Positions 34,665 to 43,997 are shown, numbered from the stretch's first letter. The stretch is DNA of 64,000 nucleotides from JAPLJU01 sp036725345 (GCA_036725345.1 DAIMEJ010000001.1:124001-188000), one strand, 5' to 3'. Notes: generated from the letters alone by a model not told the origin. Numbers and translations: made by a program.

Positions 34665-35849
34665 ATGCTCGTATCGGCGGAAAGCATCAAAGTAGGGCAC
34701 CCCGATCTGGTGGCGGATCAGATCTCCGCCAACATCATCGCGGACATTCTGGATAAGGAGAGAAAGCTGGGGCTGAGCGTCCACAACATGCCCCACTGCG
34801 GCCTAGAGGTTTTTCTCGGCAAGGCCTTCTGCCTCGTCGGCGGAGAGGTGACCACGCGGGTCAGCATAGACGTGGAAAGGATCGTCAGGGAAACGGTACT
34901 TTCGCTGGGGTACAACGACGCTGCCGTCGGCCTGAACGGCAACAACATGGGCGTCTTGAACGCGATCATCCCCCAGTCCCCGGATATAAACATCGGGACG
35001 AGGGCTCATCTGGGCGAACACAAGGAAATCGGGGCGGGTGATCAGGGCATCATGTACGGTTTTGCCAACGATGAAACGCCCGAGCTGCTGCCCCTGCCGT
35101 ATGTGCTTGTCAACCGCCTCATGCGGGCATTGGAGCATTGCGGAAACCCCACCTTTGCCCCGGACGGGAAGGGGCAGGTGACCGTGGAGTACGACGATGA
35201 CTCAAGGAAACCGATCCGGGTGGCCAAGGTGCTTGTTTCCAATGCCGTGGATTACCGGCATGTCAAGAAAGGCGAGAAGACAAAGGTGAAATCGACAGCC
35301 AGGCAGATCGCTTTTCGCGTTCTCGGGAAATGGGTCGACGGGAAGACGGAATTTTTCTTCAACCCCACCGGGGAATGGAGCGCCGTCAATTCATGCAGCG
35401 CCGCGGATTCCGGTGTCACGGGCCGCAAGCTCGTGGTCCAGTTCTACGGCGGCTATCCCGGCGCCCAGCTCGGAGGCGGGTCGGTGGTAAACAAATCTCC
35501 CGAGAAAGTCGATTGCTCGGCCGCTTTCGGCGCCCGCTACGCGGCGAAAAACCTGGTGGCCTCCGGCCTTGCCCGGAAAGTCTCCATCCAGCTTGCCTAC
35601 GCCATCGGTATCGCGAAGCCCTTCAATGTCTATGTGAACACCTTCGAGACAGGCAGGCTTCCGGACAGGAAACTCTCTGATATCATCGCCCGGGTCTTCG
35701 ACTTCACGCCGGCCGGCATGATCAGGCAATTCGACCTGCTCAAAGGCGACGTCTACAGGGGGATCCCCAAATCCTTCTTCCTGGACGGCTACAAATGGGA
35801 AAAGACGGACAAGGTCGTGCAGCTCAGGAAAGCAGCGGGTCTTCGATAG
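34665..35849 (+). CDS. metK: S-adenosylmethionine synthetase, divergent
   Basis: A 394-residue protein with MetK motifs: SAESIKVGHPDLVADQIS at the start (methionine/ATP-binding His), HKEIGAGDQGIMYGFA (about 118-133), and GGGSVVNKSPEKVDCSAAFGARYAAKNLVA (catalytic phosphate loop in altered form; usual enzymes have GGGAFSGKDPTKVDRSGAY). The GSDF-like strands are changed relative to the classical bacterial enzyme, and the middle region HNMPHCGLEVFLGKAFC is unusual. A strong GGAGGAAG site precedes it. ahcY follows 30 bases later, giving a methyl-cycle pair. Confidence 0.9.
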   Translation: MLVSAESIKVGHPDLVADQISANIIADILDKERKLGLSVHNMPHCGLEVFLGKAFCLVGGEVTTRVSIDVERIVRETVLSLGYNDAAVGLNGNNMGVLNAIIPQSPDINIGTRAHLGEHKEIGAGDQGIMYGFANDETPELLPLPYVLVNRLMRALEHCGNPTFAPDGKGQVTVEYDDDSRKPIRVAKVLVSNAVDYRHVKKGEKTKVKSTARQIAFRVLGKWVDGKTEFFFNPTGEWSAVNSCSAADSGVTGRKLVVQFYGGYPGAQLGGGSVVNKSPEKVDCSAAFGARYAAKNLVASGLARKVSIQLAYAIGIAKPFNVYVNTFETGRLPDRKLSDIIARVFDFTPAGMIRQFDLLKGDVYRGIPKSFFLDGYKWEKTDKVVQLRKAAGLR

Positions 35850-35879
35850 GGCCGGGTGCAAAAACAGGTTGAGAAGAAA

Positions 35880-37136
35880 ATGGATTACGACGTCAAGGAT
35901 ATAAGGCTCGCGAAAGAGGGAAAGTCGAGCGTCGAATGGGCGGCCATGAGCATGCCCGTGCTGAATATCATCCGGGAACGGTTCCGGAAGGAAAAGCCGC
36001 TCCGGGGTGTCCGCATCGGGGCCTGCCTGCACGTGACGACGGAGACGGCGAATCTGGCGGAAACGCTTCAGGTCGGCGGAGCCGAGGTTCACCTCTGCGC
36101 CTCCAATCCGCTGAGCACCCAGGACCCTGTGGCTGCCTATCTGGCTAAGTTCCGGAAAATAGCCGTGTACGCCATCAAGGGGGAGGATACCAAAACCTAC
36201 TACCGGCACATCAACGCGGTCCTCGATGCCGGGCCTTCCCTGACCATGGATGACGGGGCTGACCTGGTGACTACAATTCATGCCAGGCGCCGGGGGCTGA
36301 TCAAGGCCATTATCGGCGGAACGGAAGAAACAACCACAGGCGTCATCCGGTTGAGGGCCATGGCCGAAAAAGGGGTCCTGCGGTTCCCGCTCATCGCTGT
36401 CAACGATGCCCGCACCAAATTCATGTTCGACAACCGTTACGGGACCGGTCAGAGCACCCTCGACGGAATCATCCGCGCGACGAACCGGCTCATGGCGGGC
36501 ACGAATTTTGTGGTCTGCGGCTACGGCTGGTGCGGCAAGGGGGTCGCGTTGAGGGCGGCTGGAATGGGGGCCAACGTCACAGTGACGGAGGTAGACCCAC
36601 TTCGCGCGCTCGAAGCGGTCATGGACGGCCATCGTGTCATTCCTCTGTCGGAAGCTGCCGGGGAAGGGGACATCTTCTGCACGCTCACGGGGGACTTGAA
36701 CGTCATACGGCGTGAGCATTTCATGAAGATGAAGGACGGAGCCATCGTGGCCAATTCCGGACATTTCAATGTGGAGCTCGACCTGGAAGGCCTCCGGGCC
36801 GTCTCACGGGGCAAACGGAAGGTCAGGGATTACATCCAGGAATACCGCCTGGTGAACGGCAGGAGGGTTTACGTGCTCGGCGAGGGAAGACTCATCAACC
36901 TCGCGGCAGCCGAAGGGCACCCCTCGAGCGTCATGGACATGAGTTTCGCCAACCAGGCGCTGTCGGCTGAATACCTGGTCCGAACGGGGAAATCCCTGAA
37001 GAACACCGTTTATGCAGTGCCGGATGAAATCGATCGCGACATTGCCCGCCTCAAGCTCGAGAGCATGGGGATACGGATCGACCGGCTGACGGCGGAGCAG
37101 AAAAAATATTTGCAATCTTGGGAACTGGGCACCTGA
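35880..37136 (+). CDS. ahcY: Adenosylhomocysteinase
   Basis: A 418-residue NAD-dependent enzyme that splits S-adenosylhomocysteine to adenosine and homocysteine, relieving product inhibition of methyltransferases. The N-terminus MDYDVKDIRLAKEG, NPLSTQDPVAAYL, DDGADLVTTIH, GGTEETTTGVIRL and the NAD-binding VVCGYGWCGKGVALRAAGMGANVTVTE are all clear. The ATG at 35880 is chosen; a GTG at 35856 would add eight residues. Co-transcription with metK is likely. The C-terminus lacks the Lys-Tyr tail of the eukaryotic type, which is normal for this shorter class. Confidence 0.95.
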   Translation: MDYDVKDIRLAKEGKSSVEWAAMSMPVLNIIRERFRKEKPLRGVRIGACLHVTTETANLAETLQVGGAEVHLCASNPLSTQDPVAAYLAKFRKIAVYAIKGEDTKTYYRHINAVLDAGPSLTMDDGADLVTTIHARRRGLIKAIIGGTEETTTGVIRLRAMAEKGVLRFPLIAVNDARTKFMFDNRYGTGQSTLDGIIRATNRLMAGTNFVVCGYGWCGKGVALRAAGMGANVTVTEVDPLRALEAVMDGHRVIPLSEAAGEGDIFCTLTGDLNVIRREHFMKMKDGAIVANSGHFNVELDLEGLRAVSRGKRKVRDYIQEYRLVNGRRVYVLGEGRLINLAAAEGHPSSVMDMSFANQALSAEYLVRTGKSLKNTVYAVPDEIDRDIARLKLESMGIRIDRLTAEQKKYLQSWELGT

Positions 37137-37150
37137 CCCCCCCTGGCGGC

Positions 37151-38230
37151 TCAGGTGTGGATGCTTTTGAAAAGGTAGGCCGACACCGATCCGAAGATGA
37201 GGTTGGGCAGCCATGCGGACAGCATCGGCGCGAGGGTTCCTGAGCGCCCCAGGGAGATACAGAGGGCGAAAAGGATCCAGTAGGAGAACCCGATAATAAG
37301 ACCCGCCGTGATTCCCTGTGCAACCCCGCCGCTTCTCTCAGGCCGCATGGAGAAGGCAATGCCGATCATGACGACGAAGATGCTCACCAGGGTAAAGGCG
37401 ATTTTCCCGTGGAGGTCCGTTTCATAGCGGGTCACATCGTAACCCTCTTCCCTGATCTTTTGGATATATCGCTGTAATTCCACATAACCCATCTCATCCG
37501 CGCTTTTCTGGACGACTTGAAAGTCCGAGGGTTCCTCCGGTATGTCAGCGACCATCGAGTCGATCTTTTCGATGACCGGGGGTTGTCCCTCGGGAAACCG
37601 GGTGACCAGGACGTCCGAGAATGTCCAGTGATCCCCCGCCCAGGACGCACTCCGGGCGTCGATTCGCTTCGTGAGGGTGAAGTCGGAGTTGAAGTAGTTG
37701 ATGCTGATCCCCTGGAGCGTATTTTTTTCAGGGTCGAAGATCGTGAAGCTGTAGATGCTGTTCTTGGCCCTGAACCAGACCTGGTTCTGCTTGAACACGC
37801 CCGTTTTTTTCTGCTTCTGGATTTCCACGAGCTTGATCTGCCGGGCCATCTGATTGGTGTAAGGGGTCACGAATTCATTCAGGAAAAAGACCAAAACGCA
37901 CGCCACAGCGGCCATAGAAAGAACCGGCACGGCGGCGCGGTACATGCTGATCCCGCTTGCTTTCAAGGCGACCAGTTCATGGTTTTTTGAGAACATGCCG
38001 AAGGTGAGAAGGGTCGCCAGGAGGACCGAGACCGGGACAGCCTGCGCGACAACCATCGGCAGCGTGTATAGGAAATAGGATGCCATCTGCCCGATGGTGG
38101 CGTGGTTGCTGAGGAACATCCGGATTCGTTCGAAGAAGTCGACGATCAGATAGATCGACAGAAAGGAAAGGAGAACCAGGCTGAATAGTACAAGAAACTC
38201 CCTGGTGATGTACCGGCTGATGATCGTCAC
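37151..38230 (-). CDS. lptG: LPS export permease LptG
   Basis: A 359-residue YjgP/YjgQ-type permease, one of two inner-membrane subunits of the LptB2FG ABC transporter that extracts LPS and sends it to the outer membrane. About six transmembrane helices (three before residue 115, three after 270) flank a periplasmic beta-jellyroll. The MTIISRYITREFL start and NHELVALKASGISMYR coupling segment are typical. Start overlaps the lptF stop as ATGA. The ATPase lptB is not in the window. Confidence 0.9.
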   Translation of the reverse strand: MTIISRYITREFLVLFSLVLLSFLSIYLIVDFFERIRMFLSNHATIGQMASYFLYTLPMVVAQAVPVSVLLATLLTFGMFSKNHELVALKASGISMYRAAVPVLSMAAVACVLVFFLNEFVTPYTNQMARQIKLVEIQKQKKTGVFKQNQVWFRAKNSIYSFTIFDPEKNTLQGISINYFNSDFTLTKRIDARSASWAGDHWTFSDVLVTRFPEGQPPVIEKIDSMVADIPEEPSDFQVVQKSADEMGYVELQRYIQKIREEGYDVTRYETDLHGKIAFTLVSIFVVMIGIAFSMRPERSGGVAQGITAGLIIGFSYWILFALCISLGRSGTLAPMLSAWLPNLIFGSVSAYLFKSIHT

Positions 38231-39402
38231 GATGCTCGCCTCGATTGGAAAAACGCTTTCGCTCTACCCCACAGATCCAGGTCCAGGGATTTCTCCCCGG
38301 CTTTCCGGATGAACAGGATCACGCCCGCCGCGGCAAAGACGGCATTGGGCACCCAGGCGCCGACGGCGGGAGGCAGCCTGCCGGTTTCGCCGAGGGCCGT
38401 GCCGCTAAGTGTGAGAAGGTAATAGGAGACGACGACGGCCAGGGCCGTGGTAAATCCCCTCAACCTGGCGGAACGGCTCGGCGTGATGCCCAGGGGCATC
38501 CCGACAAGCGCGAAGATAAGGCAGGAAACAGGAATCGCGAGTCTTTTGTTCAACTCGATCTTCATCTCCCGGATTTTCAATGCCGGGATCGACCTGGCGG
38601 GGTCCCGGATCAGGCGGGCCATTTCCAGGAAGGTCATCTCCTGGAGTTTTTTGGTGGTGAATTTTTTGGCGTCCTCCACGCCCGTTTGCAGCTCCAGGCT
38701 GACGTCATAGGTGCTGAAGTCAATTTTCTTGTAATTTTTCAAGTTCGGGTTGACGGTGTGGATGCTTCCGTTTTCCAGTCTCAGGGTCACGGCCGGTGAA
38801 TCCGGCGCCGCGACCAGGTATCCCTTCCGGGAGATGATGGTGCTCGGCTCCGAGCGAATCCGATCGTCAAAGAGGAGGACGCCCTCCATAAACGCGCCGT
38901 CAATGGGAATATGGTCGGCGTAAAGAACGATGCCGTTGAAGTCGTCGTTGAAGACCTTTTCCTTGATGCCGGCGCTGGCCTTCTGCCTTGCGATTTCAAG
39001 GATCAGGTTTCTTGTGGCCTGCGTGCCTTCCGGGAGAAGAAATAGGGATGTCACCGTCGACAGGACAAAGGCGGCGGCGCCCAGGGAAAAAACCGGCATG
39101 CAAAGCTGGTAGAGGCTCAGGCCGGCACTCTTCATGACGGTCAATTCGTTGTCCCTCGAAAGCCTCCCCATGCCCATCAGGATGGCAATGAGCAGGGCAA
39201 GCGGGATGGTAAAAAGAAGGAGGGTCGGTAGCATGAAGAGAATAAGTTTCGAGATGTCCCACAAACCGACCCCCTTGTTGATGACGAGTTCCATCAGCTG
39301 GAGAATCTTGCCCATCATGAGGACAAAGGTCGTCACGAAAAGCGCGAGGATGAAAGTGGCGGTGATTTCCTTGAGGATGTAGCGGTAAAGGATCTTTGTC
39401 AT
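38227..39402 (-). CDS. lptF: LPS export permease LptF
   Basis: A 391-residue YjgP/YjgQ family permease and partner of LptG. The start MTKILYRYILKEITATF, the LSRDNELTVMKSAGLSLYQL coupling segment (about residue 75), and three C-terminal helices with PLGITPSRSARLRGF identify it. It is translated first in the lptF-lptG operon and is divergent from the PHP gene across a 227-base gap. In that gap, TTGACC near 39510 could be a weak plus-strand promoter box; nothing else was seen there. Confidence 0.9.
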   Translation of the reverse strand: MTKILYRYILKEITATFILALFVTTFVLMMGKILQLMELVINKGVGLWDISKLILFMLPTLLLFTIPLALLIAILMGMGRLSRDNELTVMKSAGLSLYQLCMPVFSLGAAAFVLSTVTSLFLLPEGTQATRNLILEIARQKASAGIKEKVFNDDFNGIVLYADHIPIDGAFMEGVLLFDDRIRSEPSTIISRKGYLVAAPDSPAVTLRLENGSIHTVNPNLKNYKKIDFSTYDVSLELQTGVEDAKKFTTKKLQEMTFLEMARLIRDPARSIPALKIREMKIELNKRLAIPVSCLIFALVGMPLGITPSRSARLRGFTTALAVVVSYYLLTLSGTALGETGRLPPAVGAWVPNAVFAAAGVILFIRKAGEKSLDLDLWGRAKAFFQSRRAS

Positions 39403-39629
39403 TCAAAACATCATTATTTTTCTCATAGAGATTGGACGCGGACCCCACTGCGGGCCGGTCCGCATACATTCATATACAACTATCCATGCGAAATCAATCG
39501 ATAACTTATTTGACCTGTCGCTGAAAATCTGTTAGATGTCACATGGTTGAGCGGTCCATGGCGTCGATGCCCCCTCTGGCGGCAGGGTTGAGGAGGGCGT
39601 CGAAATAGAGGAGAGGAAGGACGTTTACC

Positions 39630-40277
39630 ATGATTGATTTGCACACCCACTCGATATTCAGCGACGGAGAACTCATCCCGTCTGAACTCATCCGCAGAGC
39701 CATGGCGGCCGGTTACCGCGCCATCGCCATTACGGATCATGCCGATCACTCCAATCTGGATTTCATCGTGCCTCGTGTCAGCAGGGTCTGCCGTGAGATC
39801 TCCGGGGCCTATCCCATCAAGGCTTTGGTCGGCATAGAAATCACCCATGTGCCCCCCGTACTGATACCGGGGCTCGTCAAGGAGGCGCGCCGGCTGGGTG
39901 CAAAGATCGTCGTCGTTCACGGCGAAACGATCGTTGAGCCCGTCGCCGCGGGGACGAACCGGGCGGCCATCGAGTCCCGCGTGGACATCCTGGCCCACCC
40001 GGGTCTCATCACGCCCGAACTCGTGAAAAAAGCCGCGAAAAGCGGAGTCTGCCTGGAAATCACCACGCGACAGGGTCACGGGTACACCAATGGGCACGTG
40101 GCAAGGCTTGCCCGTGAATTCAAGGCCCCCCTGGTGATGAACACGGACAGCCATGCACCGAGGGATCTGGTGACCCTGGAGATGGCCCGCATGATCGCCG
40201 CCGGCGCCGGTCTGCAACCCAATGAAATAAAAGAGATGTTCCGGAATTCCGAGAAACTTGTCAGGAAAAGCCTCTAG
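39630..40277 (+). CDS. PHP-domain phosphoesterase
   Basis: A 215-residue polymerase-and-histidinol-phosphatase domain protein. Metal ligands are visible in DLHTHSIFSDGE (about 3-14), ITDHADH (about 37), VHGET (about 96), HPGL (about 124) and NTDSHAP (about 172), so a trinuclear metal site is expected. A phosphatase or nucleotide hydrolase is likely; histidinol phosphatase is only one possibility. It is followed 44 bases later by lpxH in the same direction. Confidence 0.85.
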   Translation: MIDLHTHSIFSDGELIPSELIRRAMAAGYRAIAITDHADHSNLDFIVPRVSRVCREISGAYPIKALVGIEITHVPPVLIPGLVKEARRLGAKIVVVHGETIVEPVAAGTNRAAIESRVDILAHPGLITPELVKKAAKSGVCLEITTRQGHGYTNGHVARLAREFKAPLVMNTDSHAPRDLVTLEMARMIAAGAGLQPNEIKEMFRNSEKLVRKSL

Positions 40278-40321
40278 GCCCGGTCGCCGGGTGTTCCAGG
40301 CCGTCATGGATTCCAAGCAAG

Positions 40322-41041
40322 ATGAAGATTTTTTTTATTGCTGATGCCCATCTCCGCCATCGAAACGATGCCGGTTACGATCGACTGCTTCACTTTCTCG
40401 ATTCAATCAGAGGGCAGGCCGACCACCTTTACATCCTCGGCGATTTCTTTGATTTCTGGTTTTCCGACGACGGTAAAATCTACCCCGACTTTCAGGACAT
40501 GATAGGAAAGCTTGTCGAGGTGAAGGAAAGCGGCGTTTGCGTACACCTCCTGGAGGGCAACCACGACTTTGCCCTGCGAAGATATTTCGGCGAAAGACTC
40601 TCCATGGAAGTGGTTCCCGACTGGGTCGAGGTAACGCTGGACGGGAAAAAGCTGTACCTGGCCCACGGGGATCTCGTTGACACGGAAGACACCTCGTATC
40701 TTTTTCTCCGGAAGATCCTGCGGAGCAGGACATTCAACTGGGTCAGGGAGCAGCTGCCGTCGTCGTTCTGGTGGAAGGTTGCCCGGGGCAGTTCGACGGC
40801 AAGCAAAAAGTGGCTCGGCGAAACCCAGGAAAGACTGGCGGAGAAAATGTACGCTTTTTCCATTCGGAAATTCGAAGAGGGATTCGACGCCGTGATCCTG
40901 GGCCACTGCCACGAACCGCTTCTCAAAAACGTGGAGCTGGAGGGCAGGGGAAGAGTCTTCGTGACGCTGGGGGACTGGATCGATCACTTTTCCTATCTCG
41001 TACTCGAAAAGGGCCAATTCCGCCTCTGCTTTTACCCATAG
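40322..41041 (+). CDS. lpxH: UDP-2,3-diacylglucosamine diphosphatase
   Basis: A 239-residue metallophosphoesterase that cleaves UDP-2,3-diacylglucosamine to lipid X and UMP in lipid A synthesis. Metal-binding motifs: FIADAHLRHRN, LGDFFDFWFSDD, LEGNHDFALRRYF, LAHGD and ILGHCHEPLLK, in the LpxH order. It sits near the LPS permeases lptFG, which supports this over a general phosphodiesterase. A related LpxH-like protein cannot be fully excluded. Confidence 0.87.
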   Translation: MKIFFIADAHLRHRNDAGYDRLLHFLDSIRGQADHLYILGDFFDFWFSDDGKIYPDFQDMIGKLVEVKESGVCVHLLEGNHDFALRRYFGERLSMEVVPDWVEVTLDGKKLYLAHGDLVDTEDTSYLFLRKILRSRTFNWVREQLPSSFWWKVARGSSTASKKWLGETQERLAEKMYAFSIRKFEEGFDAVILGHCHEPLLKNVELEGRGRVFVTLGDWIDHFSYLVLEKGQFRLCFYP

Positions 41042-41225
41042 TCGTTCCAACCCATCGGCGCCGGGCCTCGTGCAGCGAGGGTTCGGGAACCCCGTCCGGG
41101 CGTTCTGGGGTGCGCGTGTTTGCCGTCAGGGGCCCTCCGGGAAAAGTGTGATTCGGCAGCCGGAAAAAGACTGGACACAGGGGGGGATAATGTGTTAGGT
41201 CGCAAACCGATTTGAGGGGCACGGG

Positions 41226-42071
41226 ATGAATTTCGGCGGGATAGACAAGAAATTTTCGGAATTCAAGAAGGCTTTTTTTGCCGTCCTGCCTGTCCCTTAC
41301 GATCTGACCTCCACCTACCAGTCGGGATCCCGACGGGGGCCGTCCGCCATACTCGAGGCCTCATGCAACATGGAGCTCTATGACGAGGAACTCCGCAGGG
41401 AGACCTATCGGGCGGGTATTCACACCCTTCCGCCCCTGGAACCGGACGCGCGGGGTCCCCGGGAGATGATAAAGAAGGTTGAGGAAAGCGTTGCCGGAAT
41501 CATCCGGTACAACAAGGTTCCGGTGATGCTCGGGGGTGAACACAGCATATCCACCGGAAGCGTGCGGGCCCTGAGGAAGAAATACCCCCGGCTTTCGGTT
41601 CTTCATTTCGATGCCCACGCGGACATGAGGGACCGTTACCAGGGGTCTCCATACAGCCACGCTTGTGTGGCCCGTCGCCTTTCGGAGATCTGTCCCGTCG
41701 TCCAGGTCGGGACCCGCAGCATGAGCCGTGAAGAGGCGCTCTACATCGAAAAGAAGGGTGCCAAGGTTTTTCCCCCGTGGGATGTGCAGGGGGCTGCAGG
41801 ATGGGAAAAAAAGATTTGCGAAAATTTAACGGAAGATGTTTATATATCCGTCGATCTGGATGTCTTCGACTCTGCGTTGATGCCGGCGACGGGTACGCCT
41901 GAGCCGGGGGGGCTGACCTGGCGTGACGTGACGTCTCTTCTCAGGGAAGTCGCCGGGACATGCCGGATCAGGGGATTTGACGTCGTCGAACTTTCACCCA
42001 TACCCGGGATGGTGGCGCCTGAATTCCTGGCGGCGAAGCTCACGTACCGGATCATGGGGCATGCTTTATAA
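41226..42071 (+). CDS. speB: Agmatinase
   Basis: A 281-residue ureohydrolase that hydrolyses agmatine to putrescine and urea. Dinuclear manganese motifs are visible: MLGGEHSIS, LHFDAHADMRD and ISVDLDVFDSALMPATGTPEPGG in parts. The spacing to the next gene is 26 bases, and that gene is an arginine decarboxylase, so together they form the pathway arginine to agmatine to putrescine. The 184-base gap upstream shows no clear gene or promoter. Confidence 0.94.
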   Translation: MNFGGIDKKFSEFKKAFFAVLPVPYDLTSTYQSGSRRGPSAILEASCNMELYDEELRRETYRAGIHTLPPLEPDARGPREMIKKVEESVAGIIRYNKVPVMLGGEHSISTGSVRALRKKYPRLSVLHFDAHADMRDRYQGSPYSHACVARRLSEICPVVQVGTRSMSREEALYIEKKGAKVFPPWDVQGAAGWEKKICENLTEDVYISVDLDVFDSALMPATGTPEPGGLTWRDVTSLLREVAGTCRIRGFDVVELSPIPGMVAPEFLAAKLTYRIMGHAL

Positions 42072-42097
42072 TGAAGTGAAGAAGAGGAGAGGGAAAA

Positions 42098-42649
42098 TTG
42101 CAGATATTCGTCCCCCAGAAGATTTTCTTTACGAAAGGTGTCGGGGTCCACAAGGAGGAGCTTCACTCTTTCGAACTGGCCCTCCGGGATGCGGGAATCG
42201 AGAAATTCAACCTGGTTTACGTCTCCAGTATTTTCCCCCCGGGCTGCAGGATGATCTCCAGGGGGAAGGGCCTACGCGAACTGACACCGGGGGGCATCAC
42301 GTATTGCGTCATGAGCCGCTGCACCAGCAATGAGCCCAACCGGCTCGTGGCGGCGTCGGTCGGCTGTGCCGTCCCGGCGGATTTGTCCCAGTACGGGTAC
42401 ATCAGCGAACATCATGCCTTCGGTCAGACGGAAAAGCAGGCGGGGGATTATGCGGAGGACCTGGCCGCCGCCATGCTCGCATCAACCCTCGGCATTGATT
42501 TTGACGTGGACAAGAGCTGGGACGAAAAAAAGGAGGTCTTCAAGATCAGCGGCAAGATCGTCCGGACGCGGAACGTCACGCAGTCGTACATCGTCCCCAA
42601 ACGGGGACCCTGCACTACGGTTATCGCTGCGGCTGTTTTCCTTTTCTGA
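42098..42649 (+). CDS. pdaD: Pyruvoyl-dependent arginine decarboxylase
   Basis: A 183-residue proenzyme (PvlArgDC family) that decarboxylates arginine to agmatine. It self-processes at the Ser-Ser pair in LVYVSSIFPPGCR (about residue 43-47) to make the pyruvoyl group. GCTVFVV-like PGGITYCVMSRCTSNEPN and the ending GPCTTVIAAAVFLF are characteristic. It starts with TTG at 42098, after AGAGGAGAGGG. The family is typical of archaea, Chlamydiae and some deltaproteobacteria, and contrasts with PLP-dependent SpeA. Confidence 0.93.
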   Translation: MQIFVPQKIFFTKGVGVHKEELHSFELALRDAGIEKFNLVYVSSIFPPGCRMISRGKGLRELTPGGITYCVMSRCTSNEPNRLVAASVGCAVPADLSQYGYISEHHAFGQTEKQAGDYAEDLAAAMLASTLGIDFDVDKSWDEKKEVFKISGKIVRTRNVTQSYIVPKRGPCTTVIAAAVFLF

Positions 42650-42812
42650 ACGGGATGCTGGTCTCAGACGGAAAAATTCGACTTTTTTTGCATGTCGGCC
42701 ATGCAGAATTTCAGAGGGCTCCAAATTTCTCAGAAGTCTGTTTTTCAGAACCCAATGACCGGCGCAACAGGGATGTCACCGGACAATCCCTGTCCCGCTT
42801 GTGATTTCGGCG

Positions 42813-43754
42813 ATGGAGAAAAAGGAAGAAAAGGCTGCCCAGGCCCGGGTTCTTGTCGTGGATGACGAGAAGCCGATCTGCGACATCATCCAGGAAGCCA
42901 TGACGCATTTCGGCTATGCCTGTCTCACCGCCATGAGCGGGGAGGAAGCACTGAGGGTCCTTGAAAAAAACAGAGTGGACATCGTCATCACGGACATCAA
43001 GATGCCCGGTATGACCGGTATCGAATTGACGGCCCTCATCAAGGCCCATTACGATTCAGACGTCATCGTCATGACGGGCTTTGCCGAGGATTTCACCTAT
43101 GAGCAGATTATCGAGAAGGGCGCCAGCGATTTCATGCTGAAACCCATCGGTATCAAAGAACTCCTGATCCGGGTGAAGCGCGTCGAGCGGGAAAGGGCGA
43201 TTTTGTCGGAGAGGAATCAGGCGGAAGCCCAGCTCAGGGAGAGTGAAAAGCGCTACCAGGAATTGAGCATCACGGACAACCTGACCAAGCTGTTCAATTC
43301 AAGGCATTTTTACAATCAGATCACCTCGGAGATAGAACGGACAAACCGCTACAACCATCACCTGACACTGCTCATGATGGATATCGACAATTTCAAGCAG
43401 TACAACGACACTTACGGGCACCTCGAGGGCGATCATGTCCTGCTTCGGTTTGCCGATGTCGTTCGAAGTTGCCTGAGACGGACGGACCTCGCCTATCGTT
43501 ACGGAGGGGAGGAGTTTGTCATTGTTCTTCCCGACACCGAGGGAGAGCAGGGGGTGATAACGGCTGAACGTATCCGGCAGGAGTTCAAAAAGCAGGTCTT
43601 CTCACCCAAGCCAGGCAAGACGATCCGGGTGACGGTCAGCACGGGCATCGCCCAGTATCAAGGAGGCGAAGAACTGTCATCCTTCATCCGGAGGGCCGAT
43701 ATGAACATGTACAGGGCCAAGGAAAGGGGAAAGGATCAGGTTTTCTTCGCTTGA
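42813..43754 (+). CDS. Response regulator with diguanylate cyclase (GGEEF) output
   Basis: About 313 residues. The N-terminal receiver domain has the acidic pair VVDDE and phosphoacceptor Asp in VITDIKMPGMTG, with Thr (VMTG) and Lys (LKP). A coiled linker (about 130-155) leads to a GGDEF-family domain with YRYGGEEFVIVLPD (about 240). RRTD lies five residues before it, an intact RxxD I-site for product inhibition, so it should make cyclic di-GMP. The ATG at 42813 is chosen over a GTG at 42801; neither has a clear ribosome site. A 7-bp inverted repeat at 42768-42792 lies in its leader. Confidence 0.9.
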   Translation: MEKKEEKAAQARVLVVDDEKPICDIIQEAMTHFGYACLTAMSGEEALRVLEKNRVDIVITDIKMPGMTGIELTALIKAHYDSDVIVMTGFAEDFTYEQIIEKGASDFMLKPIGIKELLIRVKRVERERAILSERNQAEAQLRESEKRYQELSITDNLTKLFNSRHFYNQITSEIERTNRYNHHLTLLMMDIDNFKQYNDTYGHLEGDHVLLRFADVVRSCLRRTDLAYRYGGEEFVIVLPDTEGEQGVITAERIRQEFKKQVFSPKPGKTIRVTVSTGIAQYQGGEELSSFIRRADMNMYRAKERGKDQVFFA

Positions 43755-43778
43755 AAGGCGGTGTTTTCTAAATTATCC

Positions 43779-43808
43779 TTGACATTGGAAACCGATAAAA
43801 ATTAAGAT
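43779..43808 (+). promoter_or_regulatory. Probable promoter of the initiator tRNA
   Basis: TTGACA (43779-43784) followed at 18 bases by TAAGAT (43803-43808) lies 10 bases before the tRNA. The -35 box is perfect, the -10 fair. Confidence 0.5.
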
Positions 43809-43818
43809 ATTTTTACGA

Positions 43819-43895
<77 letters not shown>

Positions 43896-43904
43896 AACAA
43901 AGTC

Positions 43905-43935
43905 AAGGGGTTAGGCAATTCGCTTAACCCCTTTT
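43905..43935 (+). terminator. Terminator after tRNA-fMet
   Basis: AAGGGGTTA (43905-43913) pairs with TAACCCCTT (43925-43933) and is followed by TTTT. It ends the tRNA transcript. Confidence 0.85.
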
Positions 43936-43959
43936 CTGCGTTTTGGAGGGCTCTTCCCG

Positions 43960-43997
43960 ACCGATTTGTGACGGAACAACAGAAAATAGAATGCAGG
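43960..43997 (+). repeat. Imperfect 38-bp direct repeat, copy 1
   Basis: Matches copy 2 at 44919-44956 in 32 of 38 positions without gaps; the best-conserved part is ACGGAACAACA followed, after one mismatch, by AAAATAGAA. The two copies bracket the AT-rich DUF4124 gene about 960 bases apart and lie just after tRNA-fMet. A hairpin (AATGCAGGG at 43990-43998 with CCCTGCATT at 44009-44017, then a short T-rich stretch) begins at the end of this copy. They may be att-like or duplication remnants. Confidence 0.6.

Noticed and set aside
35391..36764. A 457-codon minus-strand frame over metK-ahcY
   Set aside because: Shadow of GC-rich coding DNA; both plus-strand genes have full family motifs.
42801..42812. 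GTG start for the diguanylate cyclase
   Set aside because: It adds four residues without a ribosome site; the ATG at 42813 is equally placed and simpler, though not certain.
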